This document shows positions 53,346 to 61,476 of a DNA stretch of 64,000 nucleotides, piece after piece (within the stretch, counting starts at the first letter, position 1; each line of letters starts with the position of its first letter). Where the stretch lies: positions 1-64,000 of the forward strand of contig CAYOAL010000012.1 in the NCBI GenBank assembly GCA_964401935.1, in the 5' to 3' direction. Position numbers and translations under genes: made by a program. Source of the DNA: JAPYTK01 sp964401935. Lineage in GTDB: Bacteria > Myxococcota_A > Polyangia > Polyangiales > Polyangiaceae. The notes beneath the pieces are model-generated. The model searched no databases and was not told the origin of the DNA. It saw nothing but the letters and a program-made list of their open reading frames with translations.

Positions 53346-53687
53346 TCAGCGCCCCCCGGCACCGCCGGTGCCGGGAGCGGCGCCGCCACCGCCGGCTCCC
53401 CCCGCTCCCCCGGCGCCACCAGCCCCGCCGGCGGCCCCCGCAGCGCCGGATCCCCCCGAGCCGCCGGCGCTCGACCCGCCGCCGGTTCCGGTCGGTGGGC
53501 ACTCACACGTGGAGAAGCCCGTGCCTTCGGCGTTGCAGGTCTGCACGCCCACCTTCAGCCCAGGACACGCGCAGCTGATGGTCCGGTTGGGGACACAAGG
53601 CGTCTCATCCTCCGAGCCGTCGGGACAGCCCGCCCCAAGGACCAAGAGCCCCAAAGCCAACAGCGCGAGCGAGACCGGACGAGTCAT
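53346..53687 (-). CDS. Small Cys-containing lipoprotein with Gly-rich tail
   Basis: A 113-residue protein from ATG 53687 with lipobox LGAGC. The mature N-terminus has six cysteines within ~35 residues (PCVPNRTISCACPG, QTCNAEGTGFSTCECPP), a pattern seen in many myxobacterial surface proteins. The last ~45 residues are Gly/Ala-rich (GGAGGAGGAGGAGGGG). Possibly a stub of a larger adhesin-like protein family, or a complete short one. Confidence 0.7.
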   Translation of the reverse strand: MTRPVSLALLALGLLVLGAGCPDGSEDETPCVPNRTISCACPGLKVGVQTCNAEGTGFSTCECPPTGTGGGSSAGGSGGSGAAGAAGGAGGAGGAGGAGGGGAAPGTGGAGGR

Positions 53688-53811
53688 GCGTGGAAACTAG
53701 TACACCCGCCGCGGCGCGCGAAGAGGCAACGCGGCGTTCATCGCGGCGACGCTGCGGCGAGCGCACGAGAGCCCACGCTTGCGCGACGTGCCAAGAGGCA
53801 ACATGCGGCGC

Positions 53812-54357
53812 TCAGAGCGGCAAGCAGGCGTCGACGCAGTCGAGGCAGCAGGGGCACGACGACGTCGCACAGCCCACACAGGTCAGGTTTGGATCCGCGC
53901 ACGCGCTGGCGCCACAGCTCGGCGCGCAGCGACCCTCGCCAAAAAGACACACCTCGTCGAACGCGCAGTCCGTCGCGTCGTCGCAAGCGCCGGGCGCAGC
54001 CGGCACGCACGCGGGCCGGCAGTCGCGGCAGTCGGGGCACGACGACGTCGCGCAGTCGTCGCAGATCTCGCCCGCGCCGCACGAATCGCACGCATCCGCC
54101 GAGCACGCCGTGGCGCACTGTCCGGTCGCGAAGACGCAGAGGCCGTCGGGGCAGTCTTCGTGATCGGTGCACCCGCTCGGCCCCGACGACGTCGAGGTCG
54201 GCGAAGACGCCGTCGAGCTCGACGAGGACGAAGCTCCCGAACCGCCCGCGCCCATCCCACCGGCGTCGATGACCGACTTGCCGCCACACGCCGCACCCGA
54301 CCCCGCCGCGAGCGCGGCCGCCGTCACCCCAAGAACCCAAAAAGAAAGCCGTCCCAT
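53812..54357 (-). CDS. Cys-rich lipoprotein
   Basis: A 181-residue protein; ATG 54357 is preferred to GTG 54360. Lipobox GAAC is followed by a Ser-rich linker and about 26 cysteines in a regular spacing (CTDHEDCPDGLCVFATGQC, ACSADACDSCGAGEICDDC, SSCPCCLDCVDAC). The repeats suggest a small disulfide-rich surface module. Two neighbouring genes encode similar Cys/Gly-type lipoproteins. Confidence 0.75.
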   Translation of the reverse strand: MGRLSFWVLGVTAAALAAGSGAACGGKSVIDAGGMGAGGSGASSSSSSTASSPTSTSSGPSGCTDHEDCPDGLCVFATGQCATACSADACDSCGAGEICDDCATSSCPDCRDCRPACVPAAPGACDDATDCAFDEVCLFGEGRCAPSCGASACADPNLTCVGCATSSCPCCLDCVDACLPL

Positions 54358-54483
54358 CACGCTTCCACCCTATCCCGTGAGCCCACGAACGTCAGCCCCC
54401 TCCGAACGAGCGCGAGCGCCGCCACGACGCGGGGCTCACGCAGCCCCCTTCCCCTCTCGCGCCAATCTGCTAGGTTGCGCCGC

Positions 54484-54559
54484 GGGTCTATAGCTCAGTC
54501 GGTAGAGCTGCGGGCTTTTAACCCGTAGGTCCGGGGTTCGAGTCCCCGTGGACCCACCA
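54484..54559 (+). tRNA. tRNA-Lys (anticodon UUU)
   Basis: A 76-nt cloverleaf including encoded CCA. Acceptor stem GGGTCTA pairs with TGGACCC (one G-U); D stem GCTC/GAGC; anticodon stem GCGGG/CCCGT (one G-U) with loop CTTTTAA, giving anticodon TTT at 54517-54519; T loop GGTTCGAGTC. Located between a Cys-rich lipoprotein gene and the HEAT-repeat gene. Confidence 0.97.
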
Positions 54560-54599
54560 ACGCTGTTGCTCGGCCGTTGCGGGGCGGCGAGCGCCGGCG

Positions 54600-57089
54600 T
54601 CACTCGGGTGGGATCGGCGCGGGGTGGAGGCTTTCGTGCAAGGCTGCGCGGGCGCTGGTGCCGAGCTCGCCCGGCTCGTCCGCGAGCGCCATGAGCGCCC
54701 CCCGGGCCGCGAGCGCGCTGAGGACGGCGAGGGTGCTCGGTTGACGGAGGGCGCGCGCTCGCTCGAGGAGGCGGTGCTGGAGCATCACGCGCGTGAGTGA
54801 GTGCGGACCGACGTCGTACTGCACGTTCTCGAGCTGCTGGCGGAGCCGGGTGAGGGGCGCGCTGGCCCGCCGACCGCCAAGATCGAGCTGGGCGAGGGCC
54901 TCCGCGTTCTCGACCCACCGCTCGAGCGTTCCCTGCTCCACGTGCTCGGCGCTCACGAAGCCGAGCGCGCGGTACCAGTCGTCCCACAGCCCGCTGAGAT
55001 CCCGAGCGCCACGGGGGCCGGCGCTCACGACGAGCGCGCGTTGGGCCTCGAGCGGAGCGCCACCGAGCATCCACGCGAGCGACGCCGCCCCGCGGGTGGT
55101 GTTCTCGTCGAGCGCGTCGAGCAGGAGCTGACGCTCGGCGGCGGTCGCGGCGCCCAAGCCGGCCACTCCGAGGGCGCGCGCGAGCTGCGTGCGAACGCCG
55201 GGGTCGTAGCCAGGACCGAAGAACGAGACGAGGGGCCCGACCAGCGCGTCCGGCGCGCGCCGCGCGAGACCGGCAGCGAGACACTCGGCGACGAAGCGGG
55301 TCTCGTCGTCGGCGGCCTTCGCCAGCACACGGAGCCTCTCGACCACGCGCACGAGCTGTGGGGCCGTGGCCACCCAGGGGATGGCATCGCACGCGCTCAT
55401 GCGGGCCTCCTCGTGCCACGACGGGTCCTCGACGAAGGCGAAGAGGCGTTCGAACGCGCGCGCGTCGATCGGCGTCCCCCACTCGGCGAGGCCGTTCGCG
55501 GCGCCATAGGCCACGGCACGAAGGGCCATCCCGCGCATGGCGAGCCCCTCCCCCTCCAGGCCCTCTTGGGTGATGTCGAGCTTTGGATCCTGGTTGCGAT
55601 CGAGCTGCGCGAGGAGGCCGTCGAACGCAGCCGGGTCGCGCATCGCGCCCACGTAGCGCAGGGCCGACTGCGCGATCTCGAACGCGATGGGAAACGGTGG
55701 GAGCGCCCCCTCCGCTGGCAGCGGGTCGTTGGGGAACGCAAACGCGCGCAGCGCCACGCGCTCGGGCTCGGCGCCGAGCCTCGCGAGCGCGCGCATGCCG
55801 TTTGGATGGGGGCTCGAGCGCAGCTTCATCCACGCGGTCAGCGGCGCGAGCGCGTGCCCCGCGATCTCGTCCCTGCGATCGGGATGCAGCACCGCGAGAT
55901 CGCCGAGCAGCCGAGCCGCGATGACCCGCTGAAGATCGGTCCTCCCGAGATGACCGCTCGCGTCGACCTGCCAGGGCTTCTTCGCGTCGTAGAGGGTGCC
56001 GTCGTGCTTCAAGCGCTCCGCGAGCAGCGGGGCGGCCCGCAGGTCGCCGAGCTCGCCGAGCACCACCCCGGCCACCCCACGCCAGTGAGGATGCGCGGCA
56101 CGCTGCGCCCACGCGTGGAGCGGGGCCGCCGCGCGAGGATCGGACAGCTCGCGCAGCGCCTCAAACACGTTGTGGGTGCGACGCCACGCCTCGTCCTCCG
56201 GCTGCGCCACGATCGCGTCGAGCGCCACCACCAGCGCCGGCCCCCCGCCACGACGCTCGAGCTCTCCGATCATCGCCGCGAAGCCCTTGGGATCCGCAGC
56301 GCGGAGCGCGACGGTGAGCGCTTGCTGCGCGGTCACGTCGCGGATCTGCCCGAGCGATCCCACCGCAGCGAGGACCACCTCCGACGCCGAATCACGCGCT
56401 AGCTGACGCAACAGCGGCACGTCGCTCACCGTTGGCGCGACGCCGAGGCGGGCGGCCGCCACGGCGCGCACCCTCGCCGAGGCGTGTGAAGAGAGCTCGC
56501 GGGCGACGTCGGCGGGGACGACCTCTGCCAAGAGCGCCACCGAGAACGCCTCTCCCCCGCCGAGGCGCTCGGTCGCCTGCAGCGCGCCGGACGCGAGGGA
56601 CGCCGTCACCGCCTCGAGCGCCGACACGTCGCGAAGGACCACCCGCGCCCACAGAACGGCGGCGGCGTCCTCACCGTCTGCCGCGGGAGCAGCCTGCAAC
56701 GCGGCGAGCGCAGCGGCGCCCAGAGCGGGCCCGAGGTGCGCCACCACCTGGGCGGCGAGGCGCCGCGTGGCGGGGTCGTCGCTGCGCAGCGCGTCGGCCG
56801 CGAGACGCGCCGCCTGATGATCGCGACGCCACCCGAGCTGCGCGAGCGCGAACCGTCTCCGGTCGGGCTCGACCTCCGCCGCCGTGGCCCAGCGACGAAG
56901 GTAGAGCGGTTGGATGGCCGCAGGCTGGAGCAAGACGTCGTGGGCTCGCAGCAGCGAAGGGAGGCTCTCGACGGTCGCGGCTCCGGTGGCGCTGGGCGCG
57001 GTGAGAGGAGGCGCCGACGGCGGCGGCGGCCCCGGGCATCCCAGCGCGAGAGCGGCGGCGACGGCAGCGGAGAGAGCGGCGGCACGCAT
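54600..57089 (-). CDS. HEAT-repeat lipoprotein
   Basis: An 829-residue protein from ATG 57089. A signal peptide with lipobox ALGC (Cys18) and a Pro-rich stretch are followed by many ~35-residue alpha-helical repeats (RLAAQVVAHLGPALGAAALA, VVLAAVGSLGQIRDVTAQQA, VIAARLLGDLAVLHPD), the HEAT/armadillo pattern, probably 15 or more in all. Such superhelices bind other proteins; a scaffold role at the outer membrane or periplasm is inferred. No enzymatic motif. The gene starts 96 bp from a divergent lipoprotein gene. Confidence 0.8.
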   Translation of the reverse strand: MRAAALSAAVAAALALGCPGPPPPSAPPLTAPSATGAATVESLPSLLRAHDVLLQPAAIQPLYLRRWATAAEVEPDRRRFALAQLGWRRDHQAARLAADALRSDDPATRRLAAQVVAHLGPALGAAALAALQAAPAADGEDAAAVLWARVVLRDVSALEAVTASLASGALQATERLGGGEAFSVALLAEVVPADVARELSSHASARVRAVAAARLGVAPTVSDVPLLRQLARDSASEVVLAAVGSLGQIRDVTAQQALTVALRAADPKGFAAMIGELERRGGGPALVVALDAIVAQPEDEAWRRTHNVFEALRELSDPRAAAPLHAWAQRAAHPHWRGVAGVVLGELGDLRAAPLLAERLKHDGTLYDAKKPWQVDASGHLGRTDLQRVIAARLLGDLAVLHPDRRDEIAGHALAPLTAWMKLRSSPHPNGMRALARLGAEPERVALRAFAFPNDPLPAEGALPPFPIAFEIAQSALRYVGAMRDPAAFDGLLAQLDRNQDPKLDITQEGLEGEGLAMRGMALRAVAYGAANGLAEWGTPIDARAFERLFAFVEDPSWHEEARMSACDAIPWVATAPQLVRVVERLRVLAKAADDETRFVAECLAAGLARRAPDALVGPLVSFFGPGYDPGVRTQLARALGVAGLGAATAAERQLLLDALDENTTRGAASLAWMLGGAPLEAQRALVVSAGPRGARDLSGLWDDWYRALGFVSAEHVEQGTLERWVENAEALAQLDLGGRRASAPLTRLRQQLENVQYDVGPHSLTRVMLQHRLLERARALRQPSTLAVLSALAARGALMALADEPGELGTSARAALHESLHPAPIPPE

Positions 57090-57185
57090 CGGCCCACCCT
57101 AAGCCTTGTGGGGAACGCAGACCAGGCGAGCGCGCGCGGCGAGCGACGCGAGCGCACGGGGCGGCTCACCTGGTAGACTCGTGGG

Positions 57186-57644
57186 ATGCGGTGCTTGCTC
57201 GGGGTGGCGATGGGACTGGCAGGTGTGCTCGCGGCGTGCGGCGGGGGGGAGACGAAGGTGGCAGAGCCCCCACCCACGCAACAGAACGAGGCGCCGCCGA
57301 GCAACAGAGAGGTGCACGACGCCCTGGTGACGCTCCACAAGAAGGCGGTGGAGACGTGCTTCGGGGGCTTCGGCAAGGGCGCCCCCTACGCGCTCTCGAT
57401 GAAGCTCGGCAAGGGACGGATCGTGAGCGCAGTGGCCACCGCGCTCAGCGACCGACACGGCGAGCTGCCCAAGGGTTGCATCGAGGACGCGTTCACCGGC
57501 GCCGATCTGGCCGGGACCGACGCCAACGAGCTCGACGCGAGGTTCGCCGTCGAGAACCCCGACTGCGAGCTTCCCGCCTGTCCTCCCAACGATCTGCCGT
57601 GCACGTTCAAGCGCGACATCGCCTGCACCGTCGTCATCGACTGA
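57186..57644 (+). CDS. Small lipoprotein
   Basis: A 152-residue protein from ATG 57186 with lipobox LAAC. The mature part contains paired cysteines (VETCFGG, KGCIEDAF, and PDCELPACPPNDLPC with DIACTVVID at the end). Repeated motifs resemble the C-terminal domain of the membrane protein at the left of the window, a lineage-typical module of unknown role. Confidence 0.75.
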   Translation: MRCLLGVAMGLAGVLAACGGGETKVAEPPPTQQNEAPPSNREVHDALVTLHKKAVETCFGGFGKGAPYALSMKLGKGRIVSAVATALSDRHGELPKGCIEDAFTGADLAGTDANELDARFAVENPDCELPACPPNDLPCTFKRDIACTVVID

Positions 57645-57769
57645 CGGTCGACGCGTTTCGCGAGCCGAGCTGCCACCCGGTCGGCACTCCCAAGACCACG
57701 TCCTCGTCCTGCGCTGACCTCGAGCGGGCTCACGACAGGGGAAGCTGGACAGGCGCGCGGTCGTCGCGG

Positions 57770-58807
57770 TCAGAGCGAGAAGAGGATCGCGAGGTGCACG
57801 TCGGCCTTGACGAGCTGGAGGTTGCTCGCTTTCTCCGGGCCTCCGAGGGCGAGCGCAGGGACGAAACCATAGAGCTCCGTCGCGCGCGGCGGACCGAGGC
57901 GGCGCAGGGCCGCACGGAACAGCTTTCGCCCCGCGACGCGCCCGAAGGTGTCGGGATCGCCGAGGAGATCGAAGTACGCCTCGAGGCTCGTGGCGAGGAC
58001 CGTCACGCTCTTGTAGCGCACGTCGAGCAGGCACACGTCACACGCTTGGTCGGCCACCGATCCCGTCATTCCCAGCTCCCGCGCCCGCTCGCGGAGATCC
58101 CGGTAGTAGAGGACGTCCCCCAGCGCCGTGCGCGCGAGCGGCACGCGGGTGGGTGACTGCCCCCCGAGCCACTGCGACAAGGTGTCGTCGAGCTCGCGAG
58201 GGTCGGGCATCCACAGGAAGCCGTCGTCGAATCGTCCCCAGCCGATGGCTCGCATGGCGCCGAGCATCGCCTGAGGCAGCCGATCCTCCAGCGCACGGAG
58301 CGCCTTCTCCGGTGGCTGCACCGCGTCGAGCGACGGGAACCGCCGCAGGAACGCAGCCGCGAACGCAGGCTTGTCGTCGACGTGGGAGAGCCTCTTCGGC
58401 GCCGCCCGCTTCTTCGGCGCCGCCCGCTTCTTCGGCGCGGCCTGCTTCGTCGGCGCGGCCTGCTTCTTCGGCGCGGCCTTCTTCGTCGGCGCGGCCTGCT
58501 TCGTCGGCGCGGCCTGCTTCTTCGGCGCGGCCTTCTTCTTCGGCGCGGCCTGCTTCTTCGGCGCGGCCTGCTTCTTCGGCGCGGCCTTCTTCGTCGGCGC
58601 GGCCTTCTTCGTCGGCGCGGCCTGCTTCTTCGGCGCGGCCTTCTTCGTCGGCGTGGCCTTCTTCTTCGGCGCGGCCTGCTTCTTCGGCGCGGCCTGCTTC
58701 TTCGGCGCAGCCTGCTTCTTCGGCGCGGCCTGCTTCTTCGGCGCGGCCTGCTTCTTCGGCGCGGCCTTCTTCGTCGGCGCCGTCGCCGTCTCGCGGGTGT
58801 CGCTCAT
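57770..58807 (-). CDS. GAD-like/DUF1851 (Tdi1-type) immunity-like protein with histone-H1-like N-terminal repeats
   Basis: A 345-residue protein. ATG 58807 is supported by AGGAG ~6 nt upstream. Residues ~11-139 are about 26 copies of a 5-residue AAPKK/AAPTK period, very like histone H1 or AlgP DNA-binding tails. Residues ~145-345 match GAD-like plus DUF1851: FAAAFLRRFPSLD, LPQAMLGAMRAIGWGRFDD and VPLARTALGDVLYYR. The DUF1851 family includes Tdi1, the immunity protein of a type VI secretion DNase effector. A DNA-associated immunity protein guarding the nucleoid is an attractive inference. No effector or T6SS gene is adjacent. Confidence 0.85.
   Translation of the reverse strand: MSDTRETATAPTKKAAPKKQAAPKKQAAPKKQAAPKKQAAPKKQAAPKKKATPTKKAAPKKQAAPTKKAAPTKKAAPKKQAAPKKQAAPKKKAAPKKQAAPTKQAAPTKKAAPKKQAAPTKQAAPKKRAAPKKRAAPKRLSHVDDKPAFAAAFLRRFPSLDAVQPPEKALRALEDRLPQAMLGAMRAIGWGRFDDGFLWMPDPRELDDTLSQWLGGQSPTRVPLARTALGDVLYYRDLRERARELGMTGSVADQACDVCLLDVRYKSVTVLATSLEAYFDLLGDPDTFGRVAGRKLFRAALRRLGPPRATELYGFVPALALGGPEKASNLQLVKADVHLAILFSL
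58391..58777 (-). repeat. 15-bp minisatellite encoding AAPKK, about 26 copies
   Basis: The 15-bp period (genomic strand GGCGCGGCCTGCTTCTTC and variants) encodes Ala-Ala-Pro-Lys-Lys/Gln/Thr. Copies vary by single bases. Confidence 0.9.
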
Positions 58808-59284
58808 CGGATCTCCTTGGTTCAGCGCAAGAGTCCCCGCCGCCCCTGCGCCCTCGGGCGACCCCACGAGTTGGGCTCGTGGCCGCGCAGCCGTCGTCGC
58901 GTCGTCGCCATCGGCGCGCAGACTTACCACGTGTGGACCGGGCATCGTAGCCAGCCCCGCCGGGCCCCCCACCCCCGACCGACCGAGGTGCCGTAACGTC
59001 ACCAGGTGAGGGTTGGGGCCAAGACACCCGCTGGTGCGGGACGGGGACCAGCACCAGGGGACATCCACGCTTCGTGCCGAGTCCGCCGCGTCCTCCGCCG
59101 CCGCCGTCACGCCCGCGCTGCGATCCTCGCTCGCCAGCTCCGCGAGGCGACGTTAGGATGAGCCCCGTGACGTGCGGGGTGAACACGCCCCGCGCTGCGG
59201 GGAGCTCGGCGGCTCCGGCGAGCACTTTTGCGGCGCCCGACCACAGTGGTGAGACCACGACCCTGACTTAGTTTGACGTGAACC
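58808..59284. other. 477-bp intergenic region
   Basis: Between divergent starts of the GAD-like gene (-) and a lipoprotein gene (+). It holds inverted repeats CCACGAG-TTGGG-CTCGTGG (58864-58882) and CTGGTGC/GCACCAG (59031-59057), and an 11-bp palindrome ACCACAGTGGT (59240-59250) 35 bp before the lipoprotein start. No convincing coding sequence or RNA gene was seen. Confidence 0.5.
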
Positions 59285-59839
59285 ATGCGACACGGTGACA
59301 AAGCCGCGCTCTTGGCAGCGCTCTTCACGCTCGGGTGCTCGGCCGACGTCCGCGTTCAATCGCAGACCGCCGAGGCACCGCGGCCCGAGCCACCCCCGTC
59401 GCGCGCCGAGGCGCCGGCGACGTTCCAAGACACCTCGGCGCTGCCGTTGTTCGTCACCACCGCCATCTGCGGAGGCCGCCCCAACACGCGCAAGGCCCAG
59501 CTCGCGCTGAGCGGCTGCTCGAGCGCGGCCAGCTACGAGGAGCTGCAGGAGCTGCACGGGATCTGCACCCGCGACAAGGATCGGGAGTGCCACCACGCCA
59601 CGCATCTCGCCCTCCGCACCTGGCACGCCGAGAGCGGCGTGCGGGAGCCGGTGGCCGCGTCGCTGTGCGAGATTCGCTCGAAGGAGGCCCTCCTCGGCCT
59701 CGCCTGCGAAGGCCGCGCGACGGAGGAGACGCTCACCGATCTCATCCGCCGCTGCCGTCGCCACGATCCGGGGTGCGAGAGCATCGCGCGAAAAGCCCTC
59801 ACCCTGCGGAACCCAGCGCTCGCGAAGAAGCTCCGCTGA
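59285..59839 (+). CDS. Lipoprotein of unknown function
   Basis: A 184-residue protein from ATG 59285 with lipobox TLGC. After a Pro/Ala linker there are about nine cysteines in helical contexts (LALSGCSSAASYEEL, HGICTRDKDRECHHA, RRCRRHDPGCES). The pattern resembles a disulfide-linked helical repeat domain. Not recognised further. Confidence 0.75.
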   Translation: MRHGDKAALLAALFTLGCSADVRVQSQTAEAPRPEPPPSRAEAPATFQDTSALPLFVTTAICGGRPNTRKAQLALSGCSSAASYEELQELHGICTRDKDRECHHATHLALRTWHAESGVREPVAASLCEIRSKEALLGLACEGRATEETLTDLIRRCRRHDPGCESIARKALTLRNPALAKKLR

Positions 59840-59884
59840 GGTCGCGGTCTGCGCGCGGCGCTCCCCACGCGCGCGGCCGCGGCC
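59840..59884. terminator. GC-rich hairpin between convergent lipoprotein genes
   Basis: GGTCGCGG pairs with CCGCGGCC (one G-U), with further possible pairing inward, directly after the upstream gene's stop. Could serve both converging genes. Confidence 0.3.
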
Positions 59885-59895
59885 ACACCGAACCG

Positions 59896-60651
59896 TCACG
59901 GCAGGAGGTTGAAGTTGTCGAAGCCCACGTCGAACGTGGTCGTGTTGTTGTTGGCGCCCGCGAGCAGCCGCGCTCTCAACGCGCTCATGTCGATGGGCTT
60001 GTCCACCACGGCCAGCGCCGTCCAGCCCGCGCCGTCGGGTGACACCAGGAACGACAGCTGTTCCCCCGCCCCCTGAATCGCCCACCACCGATGGGCGGCC
60101 GCGTCGAACGGGACACGAAGGTGGTAGGTGTCGACGCCTGCCACCTCCTGGCGCACCACGAGCTCACTGCCCTCGGTGCCCATGAAGACGTTGTCGCTGG
60201 AGTCGATGCGAGCCTCGAGCCGCGCTCGGGTGCTCGCCCCCGGGCTCGGTGATATCACCGCGAGCTCGACGAGCACCGCGCAGTCGTTGAGGTCGAAGGT
60301 TGCGACGGAGGCGAGAGCGGCCCAGTGACTCTCGGCCGCCGGCAGGATCTGGAGTCGCAACACGCCCTCGAGCTGCGTCGCAGAGCTCGCGACGTCGATG
60401 TTCGAGGTCCAGCCATCCAGCCAGGTCGCGTCCGCGAAGTCGTCCGTCAGCGGGGCGAGACACGCGAACGGCGCCCCACCCCCACCTCCGCCCGCACCCC
60501 CTCCGCTGCCCCCCGTGCCGGGTCCCCCTGCCGCGCCGCCCGCGGCCGCGGTGCCCCCCGCCCCCGTCGGATCGGTGGTCAGATCCTCGAGCCCACTCAC
60601 GGCGTGACACCCGACGGTGGCGAGCGCCGCGACGAACAGCACACGGGACAT
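59896..60651 (-). CDS. Lipoprotein with Gly-rich linker and lectin-like domain
   Basis: A 251-residue protein from ATG 60651 with lipobox TVGC and a Gly-rich linker (GGSGGGAGGGGGG). The C-terminal ~185 residues (DDFADATWLDGWTSNIDVAS, VVRQEVAGVDTYHLRVPFD, LSFLVSPDGAGWTAL) look like a concanavalin-A-like jelly roll of the DUF1349 type, often carbohydrate-binding. Surface-exposed role inferred. Confidence 0.75.
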   Translation of the reverse strand: MSRVLFVAALATVGCHAVSGLEDLTTDPTGAGGTAAAGGAAGGPGTGGSGGGAGGGGGGAPFACLAPLTDDFADATWLDGWTSNIDVASSATQLEGVLRLQILPAAESHWAALASVATFDLNDCAVLVELAVISPSPGASTRARLEARIDSSDNVFMGTEGSELVVRQEVAGVDTYHLRVPFDAAAHRWWAIQGAGEQLSFLVSPDGAGWTALAVVDKPIDMSALRARLLAGANNNTTTFDVGFDNFNLLP

Positions 60652-60719
60652 CGTCGCTCAGGATAGGCTGGTTTCCGTTTGAAGGGGGAACACGATCCGT
60701 CCCGGCTGTGGCGGCCGCG

Positions 60720-61211
60720 TCAGTCGCGGGCGAGGCGGCGCCACGCCTCGGGCAGCTCGGCGCCGAGGAGGCGTTCGGCGGCGGCTCGGTCGAGGAGCGC
60801 AAACGTGAACCGTCCCTCGAGCGCCAGCGCGTCGTCCTGGTGCAGCGTGACCGCGACCTTCACCACGCGGCCGCGATCCTCGGCGATGTGGCCACGCCCC
60901 ACCACCTCGCGCCCGATGCGAATCGGGCGCCGGAGCCTCGCGTCGATCGCGCCGGTGAAGCCAAAGCGGTGCCTCAGCCCTACCACGGTCCAGGCCGCGA
61001 TCTCGTCGGCGAGGGTGGTGGCGAGGCCACCGTGGAGCACCCCCGGTGGGCCCTGAAACTGCTCGGGCGGCACATAGCGGGTGACGATCGCGTCGCCGAC
61101 GCGCTCGAAGCGCAGCCGCAGCCCGATCGGGTGGGCGGGGCTGCAGCCGAAACAAGGCGACGACGCGCCGAAGAGGTTGGGATCGAGGGGCTCGGCGGGA
61201 GGGTCGCTCAC
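60720..61211 (-). CDS. PaaI-like hotdog thioesterase
   Basis: A 163-residue protein. GTG 61211 is chosen because it starts just before the conserved SPCFGC element. The hotdog core has GPPGVLHGGLATTLADEIAAW, whose HGG and Asp/Glu are the catalytic features of PaaI/YbgC-like acyl-CoA thioesterases. Substrate unknown, possibly an aromatic or medium-chain acyl-CoA. The small Cys/Lys protein gene lies directly upstream on the same strand. Confidence 0.87.
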   Translation of the reverse strand: MSDPPAEPLDPNLFGASSPCFGCSPAHPIGLRLRFERVGDAIVTRYVPPEQFQGPPGVLHGGLATTLADEIAAWTVVGLRHRFGFTGAIDARLRRPIRIGREVVGRGHIAEDRGRVVKVAVTLHQDDALALEGRFTFALLDRAAAERLLGAELPEAWRRLARD

Positions 61212-61240
61212 GGAGCGGGTCTTACCACGCCCACCGGGCC

Positions 61241-61351
61241 TCAGGCCCGCTTGGGACAGCGTTTGCACTGCTTGCGCGGTGGCTTCTCGCAGCACTTCTT
61301 CTTGGGACGCTTGCCGCTCAGCACCTTCAACCGTCTGGCCTTCTTGTCCAC
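61241..61351 (-). CDS. Small basic Cys protein, 36 residues
   Basis: From GTG 61351: DKKARRLKVLSGKRPKKK, then CCEK...KQCKRCPKRA. Four cysteines in CC and CxxC contexts and 17 Lys/Arg resemble small conserved proteobacterial proteins that end CKRCP. Metal or nucleic-acid binding is suggested by composition. Codon use fits the genome, and the gene starts ~30 bp from an 18-bp inverted repeat. Too short to be certain. Confidence 0.6.
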   Translation of the reverse strand: MDKKARRLKVLSGKRPKKKCCEKPPRKQCKRCPKRA

Positions 61352-61380
61352 AGGCCCATCGTGAGGCTTCGAGGTGGAGC

Positions 61381-61398
61381 GTGCAATTGAATTTGCAC
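61381..61398. promoter_or_regulatory. Inverted repeat GTGCAA-TTGAAT-TTGCAC, candidate operator
   Basis: A perfect 6-bp inverted repeat around a 6-bp spacer, in an AT-rich island between the divergent small Cys protein gene (start 30 bp away) and the TPR-like gene (start ~80 bp away). Strong operator geometry. Confidence 0.5.
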
Positions 61399-61476
61399 AT
61401 CCTTTTCAATTAACCCGTGGGCTCCCACTTTGGAGCGCAACACCCCCCGCGGTCCCGTGCTACGGAGGGTGGCGCG

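Noticed and set aside
58391..58777. AAPKK-encoding repeat considered as a CRISPR-like array
   Set aside because: Units are contiguous with a 15-bp period and encode protein in frame; there are no spacers.
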